A stretch of 64,000 nt of DNA from Mactromeris polynyma (Eukaryota; Mollusca; Bivalvia; Venerida; Mactridae), in NCBI GenBank assembly GCA_032209605.1, contig JASFXZ010000032.1, positions 5,767,722 through 5,831,721 on the forward strand, in the 5' to 3' direction. The notes under the pieces were generated by a model, which saw nothing but the letters and a program-made list of their open reading frames with translations, searched no databases and had not been told where the DNA came from. Below, piece after piece: positions 13,972 through 26,454 of the stretch; positions within the stretch are counted from its first letter, which is position 1, and every line of letters begins with the position of its first letter. Position numbers and translations under genes: made by a program.

Positions 13972-14304
13972 AATAATTGAAACATCAGAAATTGACCGTT
14001 TAAGTCTTAAGGCCCGGCCGCATATCGACTTCAAACAGTGAACTTGGTGAAATATTATCAGTTTCTGCCTTGTTCAATGTTTAACACGCGTTCTCTCTGA
14101 TAGCAACTTTATAACTACACACTTGGTCGGTTTTATTGTATTATATTCTATATTAAAGTGCAGATGTAATTAAATGTAAGTTGCAGTTTTAGCTAGATCT
14201 ATCTAGGTAATGATCGCAAGGCAATCGTGATGTACTGATCTCAGAATTGTTTATGTCGCCGGAAGCAAATAGTTGACTAGCTGTAATCTAATTTCTTCCA
14301 ATAG

Positions 14305-14434
14305 GGTGTCGATTTTGAAACCTCAAATATTACACTCATTTTCAAGAAGTTTCACACCACGAACACGACAAATTGTCGTTTGGTCTAATACAAATGACGA
14401 GCAGATTTATCAAAATACGTTATGCGTAGAGGTA
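14305..14434 (+). CDS. Candidate internal exon, faintly lipoyltransferase 1-like
   Basis: An open stretch is bounded by a good acceptor (pyrimidine-rich, ending ccaatag at 14304) and a perfect donor (GAG|gtaagt after 14434). The reading in frame with the donor has a basic, Ser/Arg-rich start (LHSFSRSFTPRTRQ, like a mitochondrial presequence) followed by WSNTNDEQIYQNTLCVE. The second part loosely resembles the start of the LIPT1/LplA domain (S..ND.YQNLAVED). No continuation exon carrying the expected RHQNPW-type motif was found before 20 kb, and no start exon is certain; an ATG ORF at 13822-13971 is one possibility. It lies head-to-head with the five-exon gene starting at 13384. It may be a broken or spurious exon. 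Confidence 0.22.
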
Positions 14435-14662
14435 AGTAATTCGCCTCTACCGCCCGCCTCTCACAAAATTAATATTTCGGAAAAGCATGAATGAAAAACA
14501 AATTTCAAGCGGCAGTTGACCGCTGTGCACCCAATTTATTTCGTAAACTGGTGATAACAACTTCCTATGACATATTTCGTGAATAAGTTCTCAGCGGTTA
14601 TCTCCCTTTGCTAGTGATACAGACACTTGGCGTTCGTAGTTACGACAATAACGTTAGTTAAA

Positions 14663-14702
14663 ACCAAAGACCTAAATACCAAATGGTATTTAGGTCTTTG
14701 GT
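14663..14702. repeat. Perfect short hairpin
   Basis: accaaagacctaaatacca and its exact complement separated by 2 nt. The position is unrelated to any reliable gene end. Confidence 0.85.
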
Positions 14703-15786
14703 TAAAACACAATAATTGTTTTAAGTTATATACTTCATAAAATATAATTTAGTACATGATTTTTTAATTGATACGACAATATTCATGTATATTCTAGGGA
14801 TGACATGTATAGATATTTAAATAAGTGATTTATTAATGTAAATATGTATGCGGTTATTTGACCGAAAATATATTTGAATAGGTTTCATCCAGTCTTCTTA
14901 CAAACTTGGCTAAAATTGCAGTGTATTTTACCGATTCAACAAAGTTTAGAACCAGAAATAATCGACTTCCGGTAGAAAAATTAAGCTGGGAAGGAGTCGA
15001 ATTTTATGTGAGAAATTGTCGTTTATGTGGGAAAAAATATTGGTGACGAATTTCATTTTCTACTGTAATGTGATCACTTCAACGATATAAGAATAAAATA
15101 CATTCCCAAAACCTTTTATCGTTTTATACCCGAACATATTAATATTACAATTACTCATGGACCAAGACTTTAATAACATACTACAAACTAGGAAACGTTG
15201 TGTGCTCGTTAAAGAAATTATTTGTATTAAAACATCCGAAAATAACATATTTTTCTTGTATACATATTTTAAACAAAATTAGAATCAAAATACCTTCTCC
15301 CGGAATATTCGTTTATCAAGCACTCTACAATCTATTTCGTGTGCATGATGCATTCATTTTCTTATTGTAACTGCCTCATTACCATTGTATTAGTATTGTG
15401 TATATTATATACTCATGTTGCCATGTTTTTCATGAACTGAGAAATGAACATAAAATGAAACTGAAGTTTATTTATTCTATGATACATGTATTACAAACTT
15501 TTTTTACTTCGATAATGAATTTCATCGATGGTTCAACTGTATATTAAATAAATTTTCATAGTTGATTCGATAAATATAACAAAAAAGTGAGCTTAATATT
15601 ACTTTATTTCAAATGATAAATTCATCTTGTATTCATCGTAAAAACCGGCGGAAGGGAAGCGAGTTGGGTAAGATCGCACCCACAATATTCGGTATACAAA
15701 GTCCCCTATTTGAAAATTAAAAACAGCCAGACTGAAGCATCAAAATTCACCAAAGCACGACCCAGTGGAATTTTGTGGACGGGGAG

Positions 15787-15892
15787 CAGGGCCGTAAATT
15801 ACATGGAGGCATGTAGGCAGTTGCCTCCTATTGCGGGCTGAAAAAAAAATCATTTTTTGTCTAAAAAGGGTCCAAAATTTTTTTCGGCCCTG
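15787..15892. mobile_element. Small hAT-like non-autonomous element
   Basis: CAGGGCCG start and CGGCCCTG end, the hAT-type CAGGG...CCCTG terminus. 106 bp; no clear 8-bp target duplication. Confidence 0.45.
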
Positions 15893-16603
15893 GGGAGATG
15901 CAATGAATTCCAGGAGAACTCGTCAGCTGACCATTTCCGACACAGCTAGCAAGCGCTGTGTTGTTTAACTTTATTTCTGGAGATGACTTTATGCGACGGA
16001 TTTATTCATAAGAATATTATACATACTCGGAAGAACGTAAATCTTGTTTTTAAATAGCCGACATGTTGTTTAGAACTGCAATTAAATGACATTTAGAACA
16101 GCATTTTGATTAAAGTTTTGACGTGTCAATGTGGGACGTCAGATGATAAAATGAGCCATCCTGATAAGGCGAAGGACTAATGCTTCCATGTTTCATAACA
16201 ACTCGTGTCAATCATATTAAACACATTGAACGGTAAGTTAGCATCCATGAAGCAGTGCGTACTTACTGACGTCATTCAAAGACGCTTTTGCTTTAGATTG
16301 TCAAACGAACGTTAAGTTAAAACTCTCTAGATCTATCTGCCTATAGGAAAGTTCTGATTTGTGAATGTTGCATGCATTCTCCTTAGTTGTTGTTGATGAT
16401 CGGCCAGACTGTTCATTGTACACCTATTGCCATATATATGTTTACCCTTGCAACTCCTCACACTGAGTGCAAAATGTTTTGTAGACTGTTGTTTTCCCGA
16501 GAGGGTTCTGTGAGGGGAGGCATTGTCATGTGCAGCTTTCTGGGATAAATGTCAAGTTTTATCTCCCTTGATTATCGACTTTGGTTAAAAGAAAAGTGAA
16601 TAA

Positions 16604-16830
16604 GTTGCTTCAGGGAACGCCACATACATAAGACAATGCCTCCCCCCACAGACCTTATGTATGTAGCGTTCTCTGTAGCAACATCTTCTCTGTTGTTTCC
16701 TTTGAGGTCTGTATGTGGAGGCATTGTCTTATGTATGTGGCGTTCCCTGTAACAACATATTCTCTGTTGTTTCCTTTGAGGTCTGTATGTGGAGGCAATG
16801 TCTTATGTATGTGGCGTTCCATGTAATAAC
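16604..16830. repeat. Tandem and inverted 90-bp repeats
   Basis: Direct units at about 16670-16755 and 16756-16830 share ctctgttgtttcctttgagg and gtcttatgtatgtggcgttc; 16610-16650 is an inverted partial copy (cgccacatacataagaca). Confidence 0.8.
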
Positions 16831-18108
16831 TTTATCTCTCTTCCATGTAGAGCGTTTTACTGCTTAAGCAGTTGCAAGGAAGCAGAGAATTTAATAATTT
16901 AGCTGATACCTTAGCATTATTTATCAAAATGAAGTAAAATAAAAACCAACATAGATATATCTGATTGGCTAATATTAGTCATTATTTATTTTTTTGCAAA
17001 ACGAACGACGTCTCGCTTTCGTAACATCTTTACGGAACATTAACTTAAGTATTATTTCAAATTACAAAAGTGCACACTTTATTTAGAAAGCGACGTTAAA
17101 TGTTTGAAATTTATAATTCACGAAGTTATCTATATTGGTTCGTTTAAAAATGAGAAACACTTTTAATGCAAGCCTTTCTGAGAACGACTGTAGTCGTAAT
17201 ATCATGAAATGTCCGAAAAGGTGTTTCGAACAGCTCCATCATAGCATTCATTGGACGACACCGGTCGGAACTCTTCGGCCGTTCCCGGAGAAATATTGTT
17301 TTCCTGGAAAAGCCGAGAAATTCTGACTGGGACGACTTGCGTCTCGGGAAAAAAAGTATTATGAACAAATATAATCAAGCTTTGAAGTGAATAAAAGATG
17401 CTGGTGTCATAAGATAAGAAGATTAATAATGGATTGTCCACTTGTTTGGAAAATGGATCGGCCGTAGATGAAACGAGACTTCAAAGGAAGCCGATAAGGC
17501 TGCCCTGTAATTAGCGCTTTGATGTTGAAATGTACATGAGAAATAAGCCATTCTAGGCATCAGGCACGACAAATTGTCATCACAAAATCAATTAAGCTGA
17601 GCGTACCGAACAGAACACGGCGATGCTACGGATTGTATTTATATTTTGTTGATATTTAGACATGTTTACGGGCTGTCGGCTGTTTCATCGTCCGAGAAAT
17701 ATCTTTGATGATATAATAAATTGTGTAATTCTCTAAAATATGTCTTTGATGTAGTTATATACGTTGTTTCGTAGACGAATATCAGGTAGCGTTTAATGCT
17801 TCAGCTCTAATGAAGAGAGTGGGCTCCGAATCAAGGTGATAATCTAAATGATTCTCAGACATGTTTTAAAGCATTAGGCTTAAAGCCTTTGAAATCAAAG
17901 AAACCGACACACTGTCACGCACTGCATCTTAATGAATTTTCTTTGTTTTCACAAAACCTAATGGTTTATTCAATTTAGTTCTTTCTAAAAAAAACACGAT
18001 GTTATGATGACGTACTGAATGTTGTGATAGTGCAGAGCTTAACGAAACAGAATACGGAATGATAATGATAGAATATTCATATTTCAACAAAAACAAAGTC
18101 GCATAAAA

Positions 18109-18360
18109 AGACTTCTTGAAAAGAGTAACAGTACAAGAATTACCCATGAAATTAAACAACAACACTTTATATGGTTAGGTCATGTGCTGAGAATGTCCAA
18201 CAGGAGACTGACCCCGAAAACAGCTCTTAATTGGACACCATCATCAAAAAGGAAGTCAGGAAGACCACGCACCTCCTGGAGGAGAGATGTTGAAGCAGAA
18301 CTGAAGGGGATAGGTTACACCTAGGATATTCTTCACCAACACTTAAGTCTGAAACTCAAG
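18109..18360 (+). pseudogene. Non-LTR retrotransposon (LINE) ORF2 C-terminal fragment
   Basis: The translation contains FIWLGHVLRMSNRRLTPKTA, then KRKSGRPRTSWRRDVEAEL and KGIGYT. This is the characteristic end of reverse-transcriptase proteins of LINE type (the 'GH.LR...GRPR.TWRRD.E' tail). A TAG replaces the usual Trp codon after GYT at 18322, and no upstream RT domain is present, so it is a dead 5'-truncated copy of about 70-84 codons. Confidence 0.75.
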
Positions 18361-19378
18361 ATTTTAAATTTGCAAAACTTATATTTACCATCATTTTATT
18401 TTAATTCAATCAAAACCAATGAAATTCTGTCTGATTAATTGTTGATTACCTGTGTACACTTCTGCCAATTTTTATTACATTCAATATTGTTATAACAACG
18501 AAGGAGCAAAAAGAACATTTAATATTTTAAAGCCTAAGTCTGAGTTTATTAATATGGCCCCAGGGGACAAGCTCAGTGTGTGACTTAGGACAGAGATAAA
18601 GGGAGGTAACTTGTTGAAGGCTTATGTCCCATACGTATGAAAAGGATAATTAAGTCAAATTCATAATTTAAATGTTTTAAGTTAATTAATCGAATTTTGT
18701 AAAAGCTACTCATTTTATCCTAAATTCCATCGTATAATATAAAAAAATAAACGACTGTGTTTTATTTTGAAGTAGAAGTGCTTCCCGTTTTCTTCATCAA
18801 CTCCGGCTTATTCTTCAGTCATATAATTATATTCCACAAACATTATATTACATGTATGTATTTGTAGATTACATTGTAATATATTATTTATACCCACGGG
18901 TCTTTGATCTTCCAAACACATCATAACATTCTGATGTATTTAACCATTTTGAAAGTATTTTTTATGTCCACCATTAATAATATCCTAGCATGTATACTTA
19001 GGACATGTTTCAAGTATCTAGTGATTTCAGAATAGCCATAAAAAGGTCGTGGAATCAATTTGAAATAAATTTAGAAAATCAAATTACTGGATATTGCCAA
19101 CAGACGATTTCAATAAAGACAACCATGTGAAATAAATGTTGAAAGACGAAAAATGTGGTTTGACATTGACAATTGGAGCACAAGTTTTAGTGAGTGGATA
19201 TACTTCAAACAAAATCATATTTACGTAAAAAACTTTATTAATCAAAATACAAATGTAAACAATGGTAAAAATATCATTAAACGATGCAACAATATTTCGA
19301 ACACAGTTATCAAATGCAACCATACAAAGTTTAATACAGCAATACTGAAAGATACAAAGAAGCACATTATTACTTGAG

Positions 19379-19500
19379 ACAGAGCAACAAAGCCAGCTGA
19401 GCTTAAGGTTAAAATCTGAGAATGCAGACTTGCCATTGGTCAATTTCAAGACCTGAGCTCAAAACCAACCAATCAGAAGCTTGCTAATTTAGACTGGTTG
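19379..19500. repeat. Short repeat with CCAAT pairs, copy 1
   Basis: Contains 'cattggtcaatttcaagac' and 'aaccaaccaatcagaagctt'; shared with 49530-49650. Confidence 0.5.
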
Positions 19501-20160
19501 CAGCACTCAGATGGCTGACATTGTTTAACTGTCTTGCATATAGATAGATCCATTCAATGTATTATTTTTCAAGAAAAGGGAGGTAACCACTACACGATCA
19601 TCGATTCTTATACCAACAGTTACTTCCCTTGCAAACAACAAAAATATAAACCTGATTTAACTTGTCGTTTAAGTCCAAGTTAAAAGACGACCAACAACCC
19701 TTTAGAATAAAATCATTTGAGTATTATAAATATTTATGTTAAGGTCTATCTATACGCTTCTACACAACTTTTGTACATTGCATTTTACAAGATCAATGAA
19801 AATGTTCGTTCGTGGACGGAAAAATGTGTTCACGTGGAAGAATTCGATCGAACTCGTTCACATAACATACAAGAAAACAAACAATATTATAAAATATGAA
19901 TGAATGAAAAACACTACGAAACAAGATGTAATTGGAACGAGAAAAAAACATAATGAGCAAAATTGTACATTAATCATTTAAATTATATTTTCCAACTAAC
20001 GCACTCAATCAAGTTTCTACAAGCCAAAGAGACATTTCGTGACAAATATTCGATGTTATCCAATGCGGCTTATGATCCAAATATTCAATATACTAGTCTA
20101 GACTGTCGTGAAGGATTACCAACTTAGAAGATTTACTAAGATTTCATTCATTCGTATTAA

Positions 20161-20216
20161 CTGATGACGTCACATCTTACGTCTGCCACTGATGACGTCA
20201 CATCTTACGTCTGCCA
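20161..20216. repeat. 28-bp direct duplication across the cyclophilin stop codon
   Basis: Two identical 28-bp units (20161-20188 and 20189-20216). On the minus strand each contains the last codons (TGG CAG ACG), the TAA and a palindromic TGACGTCA. The functional stop is in the upper-coordinate unit; the other lies in the 3' UTR. Confidence 0.9.
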
Positions 20217-23001
20217 ATCAGCACCAAGTTTGGTCACAGGAAATGTTTCCTTCGGTTTCCAGCTGCTACATTTTGATATCAATACGTCCATTTTCGGCTT
20301 GTCAGTTTTAGGGTCGGTTTCCACGTTCAAAATTTGACGGATGACCCACATACCCCGTAGAACTTTGCCAAACACTACGTGTTTATCGTTCAACCAGGAT
20401 GTGGCACGTGCAGTGATAAAGAACTGACACGTGTTGGTATTTACTCCTGAAAAGCAAGAAAGACAAACATAATGATCTTCGTTTACGTTTAAAAAACAAT
20501 TCAACATGCAACGACGCATTTGGAACTGCCCGGGAATTTCCGTCAAGTTGTTATTTCATCTTGACGGACATTCCCGATGTGTACCGAATGGGTTTATGAG
20601 GGATTATGAAGTTCGCGATTGCAACTCGGACAAGGCGGAAACCACTATGCCTTCACGTCCAGCAAGGGGCGTAGATTTCTACAGGCCGTGTAAAATTACC
20701 AAAACTGCAATTAGATATTTAATGTATGTTTTGGATGTTATTGTAAGCATATTTACTGCGACGAAATATGCACCAAAACGCATCTCTGACGATAGAGCTA
20801 CAAACACATTCCCGGGGGACTATGCCCTCGCCCCCCCCCCCCCCCCGTAAAACTAGGCCTACATATCAATTTCAGCTAAGCCACGCCCCTGTCAGCTATA
20901 ATTACAAAGTATATATATGTATAAAACAACAGCACATACCTGCATTTGCCATGCTCAGCCATCCAGGTCCGTAATGTTGAAGCACAAAGTCCTCGTCATC
21001 AAACCTTCCACCAAATATACTGGTCTCACCGGACCCGTTGCCATGAACAACATCACCGCCTGTAATGGTCAATTTGAAACATAACAATGTTGGTTACTAC
21101 ATCCTAATATGATTAGCAATACAGTATAACCTCACTTAAAGACCACCTCACCAATAAAACCAACTTAAAATTTAGAACACAATTTTCAAGTTCATTTTCT
21201 CTGATTTGTTCTTTATTCAACCTAATCATTAAAACTACCTCGATATTAAGACCACTTTAGTTTACTGTACCTTTGTAGAAGGCGTGAGTAACACCTAGCG
21301 CCAATATTCAATTTATATTTCGAACACATGGGTTGTTGTTGGGTGGCCCTGTTCAATGCAATCCTTTAAGAGCAACGCCCTCCGGAAGATGTCACTTTCG
21401 GTTGTGTGCGAGAGGTTGGTGCTCTAGAGAGGTAAGATTGGTGTTACTCTTTACAATAGGAAAATTTAAATATTGTTGAAGAGAGGTAGTTACTTAAGAC
21501 AGGGCTGTTTCGGAAGAGGTTACATTGAGCATTTAAGTTAATTCTACTTTATAACATTATTGAAAATATTTTGATAAAAAAAACGATAAATTTGCAAAAT
21601 CTGCATTCTGGCATTTTGTCGTATTTACCTTGAATCATAAAATCATCAATCACCCTGTGGAATGGGCTGCCTTCATATTTGAATTCTCCTTCACCGGAAG
21701 CAAACGCGAGGAAGTTCTGCACAGTGCGTGGTGCCGTTTCTCCAAACAGACCAATTTCAATAGTCCCAACATCCTCGCCACCGATTGTTACATCAAAGGA
21801 CACCACGTTAGTGACTGTAGTATCTTCAGCCTTAAAAAAACACGTCAAAATACAAAACATGGGGTTTATGGAGAGTAGATTCCAAATCAGTTAAGAATAC
21901 CGTTATAATATATTGTAATTACTATTTTCCAAACATGTTTCAGTAGCCACAAGAAAATGTAAAATATCACAAGATCAGTAAAATGTCTCTAAAAACCATC
22001 TCGACATTGACACCACTACGTTATGTTTTAAATTCACCCCAAAATATTTTTTCATCTCGATAATCGGATAACAAGTCAACGAAAACCGATCAGAACAGGT
22101 GGTCTTATTACTGACGTGGCATTGTATTTGGCTCTAAAAGTATATGAGACGCGTATGGTAACTACTCGGGAAGTATTCCCGGTTCTGACCGGAAAATGAA
22201 GAAAAATCTTGGCTTTAGTCACATTGGTCGTATCTTTATCAATATAATATTATCGAGAAGAATAAGCATCCTTATTTAATATTTTAAATATGAATAACGT
22301 TAAGTGACGGACAGGGAGTCTATTGTTACATGTACATGTAATATGCCTGAGATATATATATACTGTCCGCTGAATATCACTTAATTACTTCACCAAAACA
22401 GTCTTATGGACAAGCGGCTGATCGCGCTATTAAAACACAAAGCCATATGATGATAATGTTTACAAAGTACATTTTCTATCAAAACTAATACGTGGCGTTT
22501 AAGAAGCACGACTCATAGATTCTCGTCTGCTCACCGGCCAAAACCATTTTATCGTGTTTCAATGTATTTTTTCCAAAGAACATGTGCGATAAAAAAGGGA
22601 ATCAGATTTTCTCAAAACCAAACTACGCATATACACGTATACATATATACGTGTACACGTATTTACACAAGTTGTTTGTGATAATTTGAAGAAAGAAAAA
22701 TACATTTACGTCTTCGACATTCAAACTAAATTAAATAATAAATTGTTACATAAAACAGCAGCATTTACCACTGAAACTTGGATTTTTTTTCAGTAAAATT
22801 CCAGCAGAATTATGCCAAGAGACAATGGTCGGGTAATAGTTTTGCGAAGAATTGCTTCAAATTCAGATAAATCGAGCAGAAAAAAACACCAACTTATACT
22901 AAAAGTAATGCAGTTGAGTAGAATAACAGGGTACTTACATATAATCTGTTGAACATCAACAGCATAGATCCAAAATATACGAGTTGGTGAAGAGCTTCCA
23001 T
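20205..23001 (-). CDS. Cyclophilin B-like peptidyl-prolyl cis-trans isomerase, divergent copy (208 aa)
   Basis: Exons are 23001-22939 (63 nt), 21830-21629 (202 nt), 21059-20940 (120 nt) and 20446-20205 (242 nt); intron phases 0, 1, 1; total 627 nt including TAA. Residues 1-21 are a hydrophobic leader encoded by exon 1 alone, which fits ER entry as in PPIB-type cyclophilins. The cyclophilin domain spans about 28-190. Catalytic and pocket residues matching human CypA are present: FHRVI with R80, DFMIQG with F85, M86 and Q88, SMANAG with A126 and N127, Q136, F138, W146, L147 and H151. Differences from the usual consensus include C135 in place of Ser before [12 protein letters not shown] around the Trp, and an acidic '[10 protein letters not shown]' stretch. 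No KDEL-type tail is seen; the end is KLGADWQT. The expected role is proline isomerisation and folding of secretory proteins (family knowledge). It is tandem with the gene at 27706-30116. Confidence 0.9.
20829..20846. repeat. Poly-C run
   Basis: About 18 C in intron 3 of the divergent cyclophilin gene. Similar runs lie near 2655, 3945 (G), 10794, 48450 and 56505 (G). Assembly may be unreliable at these points. Confidence 0.8.
21120..21269. mobile_element. Family A element
   Basis: acagtataacctcacttaaa start and tttactgta end, in intron 2 of the cyclophilin gene at 20205-23001. A more decayed copy may lie at about 21985-22128. Confidence 0.6.
21340..21530 (+). repeat. 'gagaggttgttg' dispersed family (family B)
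   Basis: Contains gcgagaggttggtgctctag and attgttgaagagaggtagtt; related to the minisatellite unit at 60148-60725. Other copies or fragments: 30920-30975, 41420-41500, 44340-44505, 47850-47945, and reverse at 62580-62765. Confidence 0.55.
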
Positions 23002-24074
23002 TATGCTTGTTTGTGAGTTGAACAGTCTATGCCACGTATACACTTTTCATGTGGCTGTACATATCAGTTTCATCACCACGTGATCAATAATGAGGAGTGT
23101 TACGAAAGTTATGCTGCAGTTCATTGAACTTTTCGAGGGTCGACTTTACTTTAAGTGGAATGTCTAGGCTACTTAGTTCGTTAGCTGTGATAGCGTTGAA
23201 GTGTATGCTGTTTATATGTGTATTAATTCGTGTAATATGAGCTTAAAGTTTGGTCCTATACTTCGAAAATTATGTGTAAACACTGAATAGTGTTAATTCA
23301 GGTATATAGCTATACGCAATTGTTCGAGCTACCGCGAAATCCAAAGCTTTGTAACAATTAAAGACATAAACTGGTCTATTGATTTCGGAGTGAATAGACA
23401 ACTTGTATTAAATGTAACAAACCAATTTGCATGGAAACTTAATATCACCCCGCTGTAACACGATAACTGACTGTAAATACTTTACTCCCCTAAAAATAGA
23501 ATTGAGTTGGTACTACATATGATTGTTTCAGCAACTTTCTTTCCAGTTTCGTCTAAATCGAACCGACAGTTGGGGCAAGTGCAGTAACATTCGTGACGGA
23601 CATGGCTCTCCAAAAAAGCATTGCGTTAATTTTAAAATATTTAGTTGTATTAGACTTATTAAACATGTATTTGTATCAAGCTATGTTCAAGAAATTCGTT
23701 CGTTCGTTCAAAAACGCCGTAAATCGGTCATATATCTATCATCATTTCAGGCAGATAACTGCATGGTCATCCCTCCGCTATAATGCTTACGTGGAACCAA
23801 AGTAAAGACACGTACGCATACGGAACCATAGAACTTTTGATACAACCCTCATATACTTATAATCAGTAGCGAAATCATGCAATGTGGTTAGCATAGATGA
23901 AGAAGATAAGCTAAATACAGACCATAGTATGTATAACACTTCGACTCCGGAAATAATTGACACTTTAATCTGATGACACATGGTCTACAGATGCCTATAA
24001 TAACCGCCTTATCCTTCACGTGTCCATTTATAGATAACTCGAAAAATAATCCAAGAACTCATTGAAGTTATAAA

Positions 24075-24477
24075 TTCAGTAAAACGTCACTGAAAGACCA
24101 TCCCAATAATAAGACCACTACACAATTAAAAAACATGATTCCAGTCCATTTTCATTGTTTTGCTCTTTATTCATACTCAATATTAAGACCATCTCAATAA
24201 TAAGAGCAGTTTTAAGAGTTCCAAACAAGGTCTTATTATTGAGGTTTTACTGTATTTGTATTACAATATGTTTACAGGTCGCTTGTGTTGTACGAAGGTA
24301 TAAGAACACTTAAAGACCACTTCAATAATAAGACCACCTCAAAATTAAGAACAAAATTTTTAAGTTCATTTTCACTGCATTGCCATTTATTCAACCTCAA
24401 TATAAAGACACCACCTTAACATTAAGACCAGTTTTCACGAGTCCAAAGTGTGGTATTATTATTGAGGTTTTACTGTA
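24075..24477. mobile_element. Two tandem family A elements
   Basis: Complete copies at 24075-24254 and about 24301-24477, both ending ttgaggttttactgta, separated by about 45 bp. Located between the two cyclophilin genes. Confidence 0.7.
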
Positions 24478-24639
24478 TATATTTCACTTCCATCCCTAGA
24501 TTTGTATTACAGAAGTCTCAGTAACGACCGATTGTACACTGTAGCAAGTTTGATTTCTATCCCTCAAACACATCGACAATTCGCTGTTAATTTAGGATCA
24601 ATATTAAATCGTATATGACTGGTTAAATAAATGTCCTTG

Positions 24640-24790
24640 TACAGATATCTGCTGTGATGACGGGCCAATGTCTTGATAAGCCTGGTGTACACATTTGTAA
24701 TTATCTGGAAGGTGTAGAGTCCAGACACCTGACAATGAGGTCGTGGGTTTGAATCACACAAACAGCTCATTGGTTTAGTTCCTGAATAAT
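24640..24790 (+). mobile_element. tRNA-derived SINE fragment
   Basis: 'ggtgtagagtccagacac' and B-box 'gtgggtttgaatcac'; tail diverged. Confidence 0.45.
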
Positions 24791-24964
24791 TACTTAATTA
24801 CTGTTATGAAACAATGGAAGCAGTTATCTAGAGATTAATAGGAGTTGCAAAACGATGTTTCACAGATAAGTTTTAATTAAAAAGTCCAGTATAATTTACC
24901 TGTCAGAGGTAAAATATGTCTGTTATAGACAGCCAATATTTGGTGTTATCATACTTGACACACC

Positions 24965-25095
24965 GTCAGTTTAATATAAACCAGTCTGCTCAAATAACTC
25001 AGGAGGTTGAGCATTCGACTGCCCATCTTGAGTGGGTTCAAACCCTAGGCAAAGCATATTATGTTCTCCACGACAATCTGACTGAAGGTCAAACA
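24965..25095 (+). mobile_element. tRNA-derived SINE, tail type 2
   Basis: A-box 'ctcaggaggttgagcattcg', B-box 'gggttcaaaccc', tail 'gacaatctgactgaag'. An apparent ORF across it is incidental. Confidence 0.65.
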
Positions 25096-25166
25096 ACTGA
25101 ACTCATTTGTCCTCCATCTATGATTAATTATGGGAGAGTTATTAGTTAGAACAAGCAAGATCTGCC

Positions 25167-25394
25167 GTGCGTTCGGTTAAGGCCAACACTCGCACGAGTT
25201 AAGAAACTGCGCACGCATTTTGCAACCGAACGCTCTGTTTGCCAAAAAGTATGCGCCCTTCGCTAGCTACCTCGGAGATGCTCGAGCCAGTGGGCGCACA
25301 GTGGGCGCGTACTTTTTGGCAAACAGAGCGTTCGGTTGCAAAATGCGTGCGCAGTTTCTTAACTCGTGCGAGTGTTAGCCTTAACCGAACGCAC
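25167..25394. mobile_element. GC-rich 228-bp foldback element
   Basis: Two arms of about 90 bp are nearly perfect reverse complements (gtgcgttcggttaagg ... ccttaaccgaacgcac) around a loop of about 45 bp. One small indel was seen (ggccaacac versus ggctaacac). Base composition is sharply different from the AT-rich surroundings. Confidence 0.85.
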
Positions 25395-26454
25395 AGCTGG
25401 TAGATTACCCAGATGGTTAGGTCACATGACCACTGTATTTAATTGAAACACTGTATAAAAGACGGTGTAAACCTCACAGGATATGTATAATACACAAATA
25501 AATTCAGCGGTTCGAAATTTGTAAGTTTATTCTCTAAACACATTGTATAATGACTATGACTACAAAATTAGTACACACAATAGTATCAATTGATTGTAAA
25601 GTACAAAAATAAGATTTTCACAAAATCTACTTGTAAAATAGCACATAAATGTTACCTTAAAACTTCATACATCATATTAGATAGTAGTAATTGTACACTC
25701 TGATGAACATGGTACATGCTGAGGTGAATTGTCGAGATCTGTACGCGGTCTAAATGCATAAAGTCCCTGTTTTATGACATAATGTACTTGGTGTTAAAAA
25801 AGTTTGTTCACAAAGTTTGAATTTTAGTATTCTTTTTAATTGCTCGTCCCATCTATGTCGCTATATACCAATAGTTTACTTCTGCGTGTGAGTTCAATAT
25901 AAAACAGATATTGATGAAAAAGCAGTAACTTTCATTATGCAAAATAAAACCACTGTTTTCATTATGTGAAATATAGCCAGTGTACACAGCATTAATTTCA
26001 TTTAATCGAAATTCAAACTTTGTGAACCAACTTTTTTAACACCTGTAAATGATTTGTTCGGCCAAAACTAAAGAAGAGTTTGTTGGCTGTCTCCCAAACA
26101 ACACTTTGAAAATGCTGCATTACGAACAGGGAAGTCTTTATCAACAATAATATTGTCAAACAAAAACTTACAAGTGGCGTAAATTGACAGACTATCTACG
26201 CATCTTCACAAAGTAACTTTAGAAGACAGCGAACAAAAACATTTAAGTATGGCCTAAGGCACTTGATGACATGATCTTCATAAAATCTTGATTTCATAGC
26301 ACAAACAGCGAGACTAGACTTGAACAGTAATAAAATAACACAATCATACGATGTCAAATATATATGAAACTAAACATTTCATTCCAACTTTTATCAACAA
26401 TTTTTTGCAAGAAAGATTCAAAACTAAGGTGGTATCATTCCAAACCACAGGAGA

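Larger units (their letters stand above)
14435..20160. other. Repeat-rich intergenic region
   Basis: Holds a hairpin, a hAT-like relic, a tandem/inverted repeat block and the LINE fragment. Open stretches at 17135-17441 on both strands overlap each other and lack splice or start context. Confidence 0.5.

Noticed and set aside
17135..17441. Mutually overlapping ORFs on both strands
   Set aside because: Neither frame has splice sites, recognised motifs or a good start; probably chance.
24916..25149. 77-codon plus-strand ORF
   Set aside because: It runs across a tRNA-derived SINE (A and B boxes visible).
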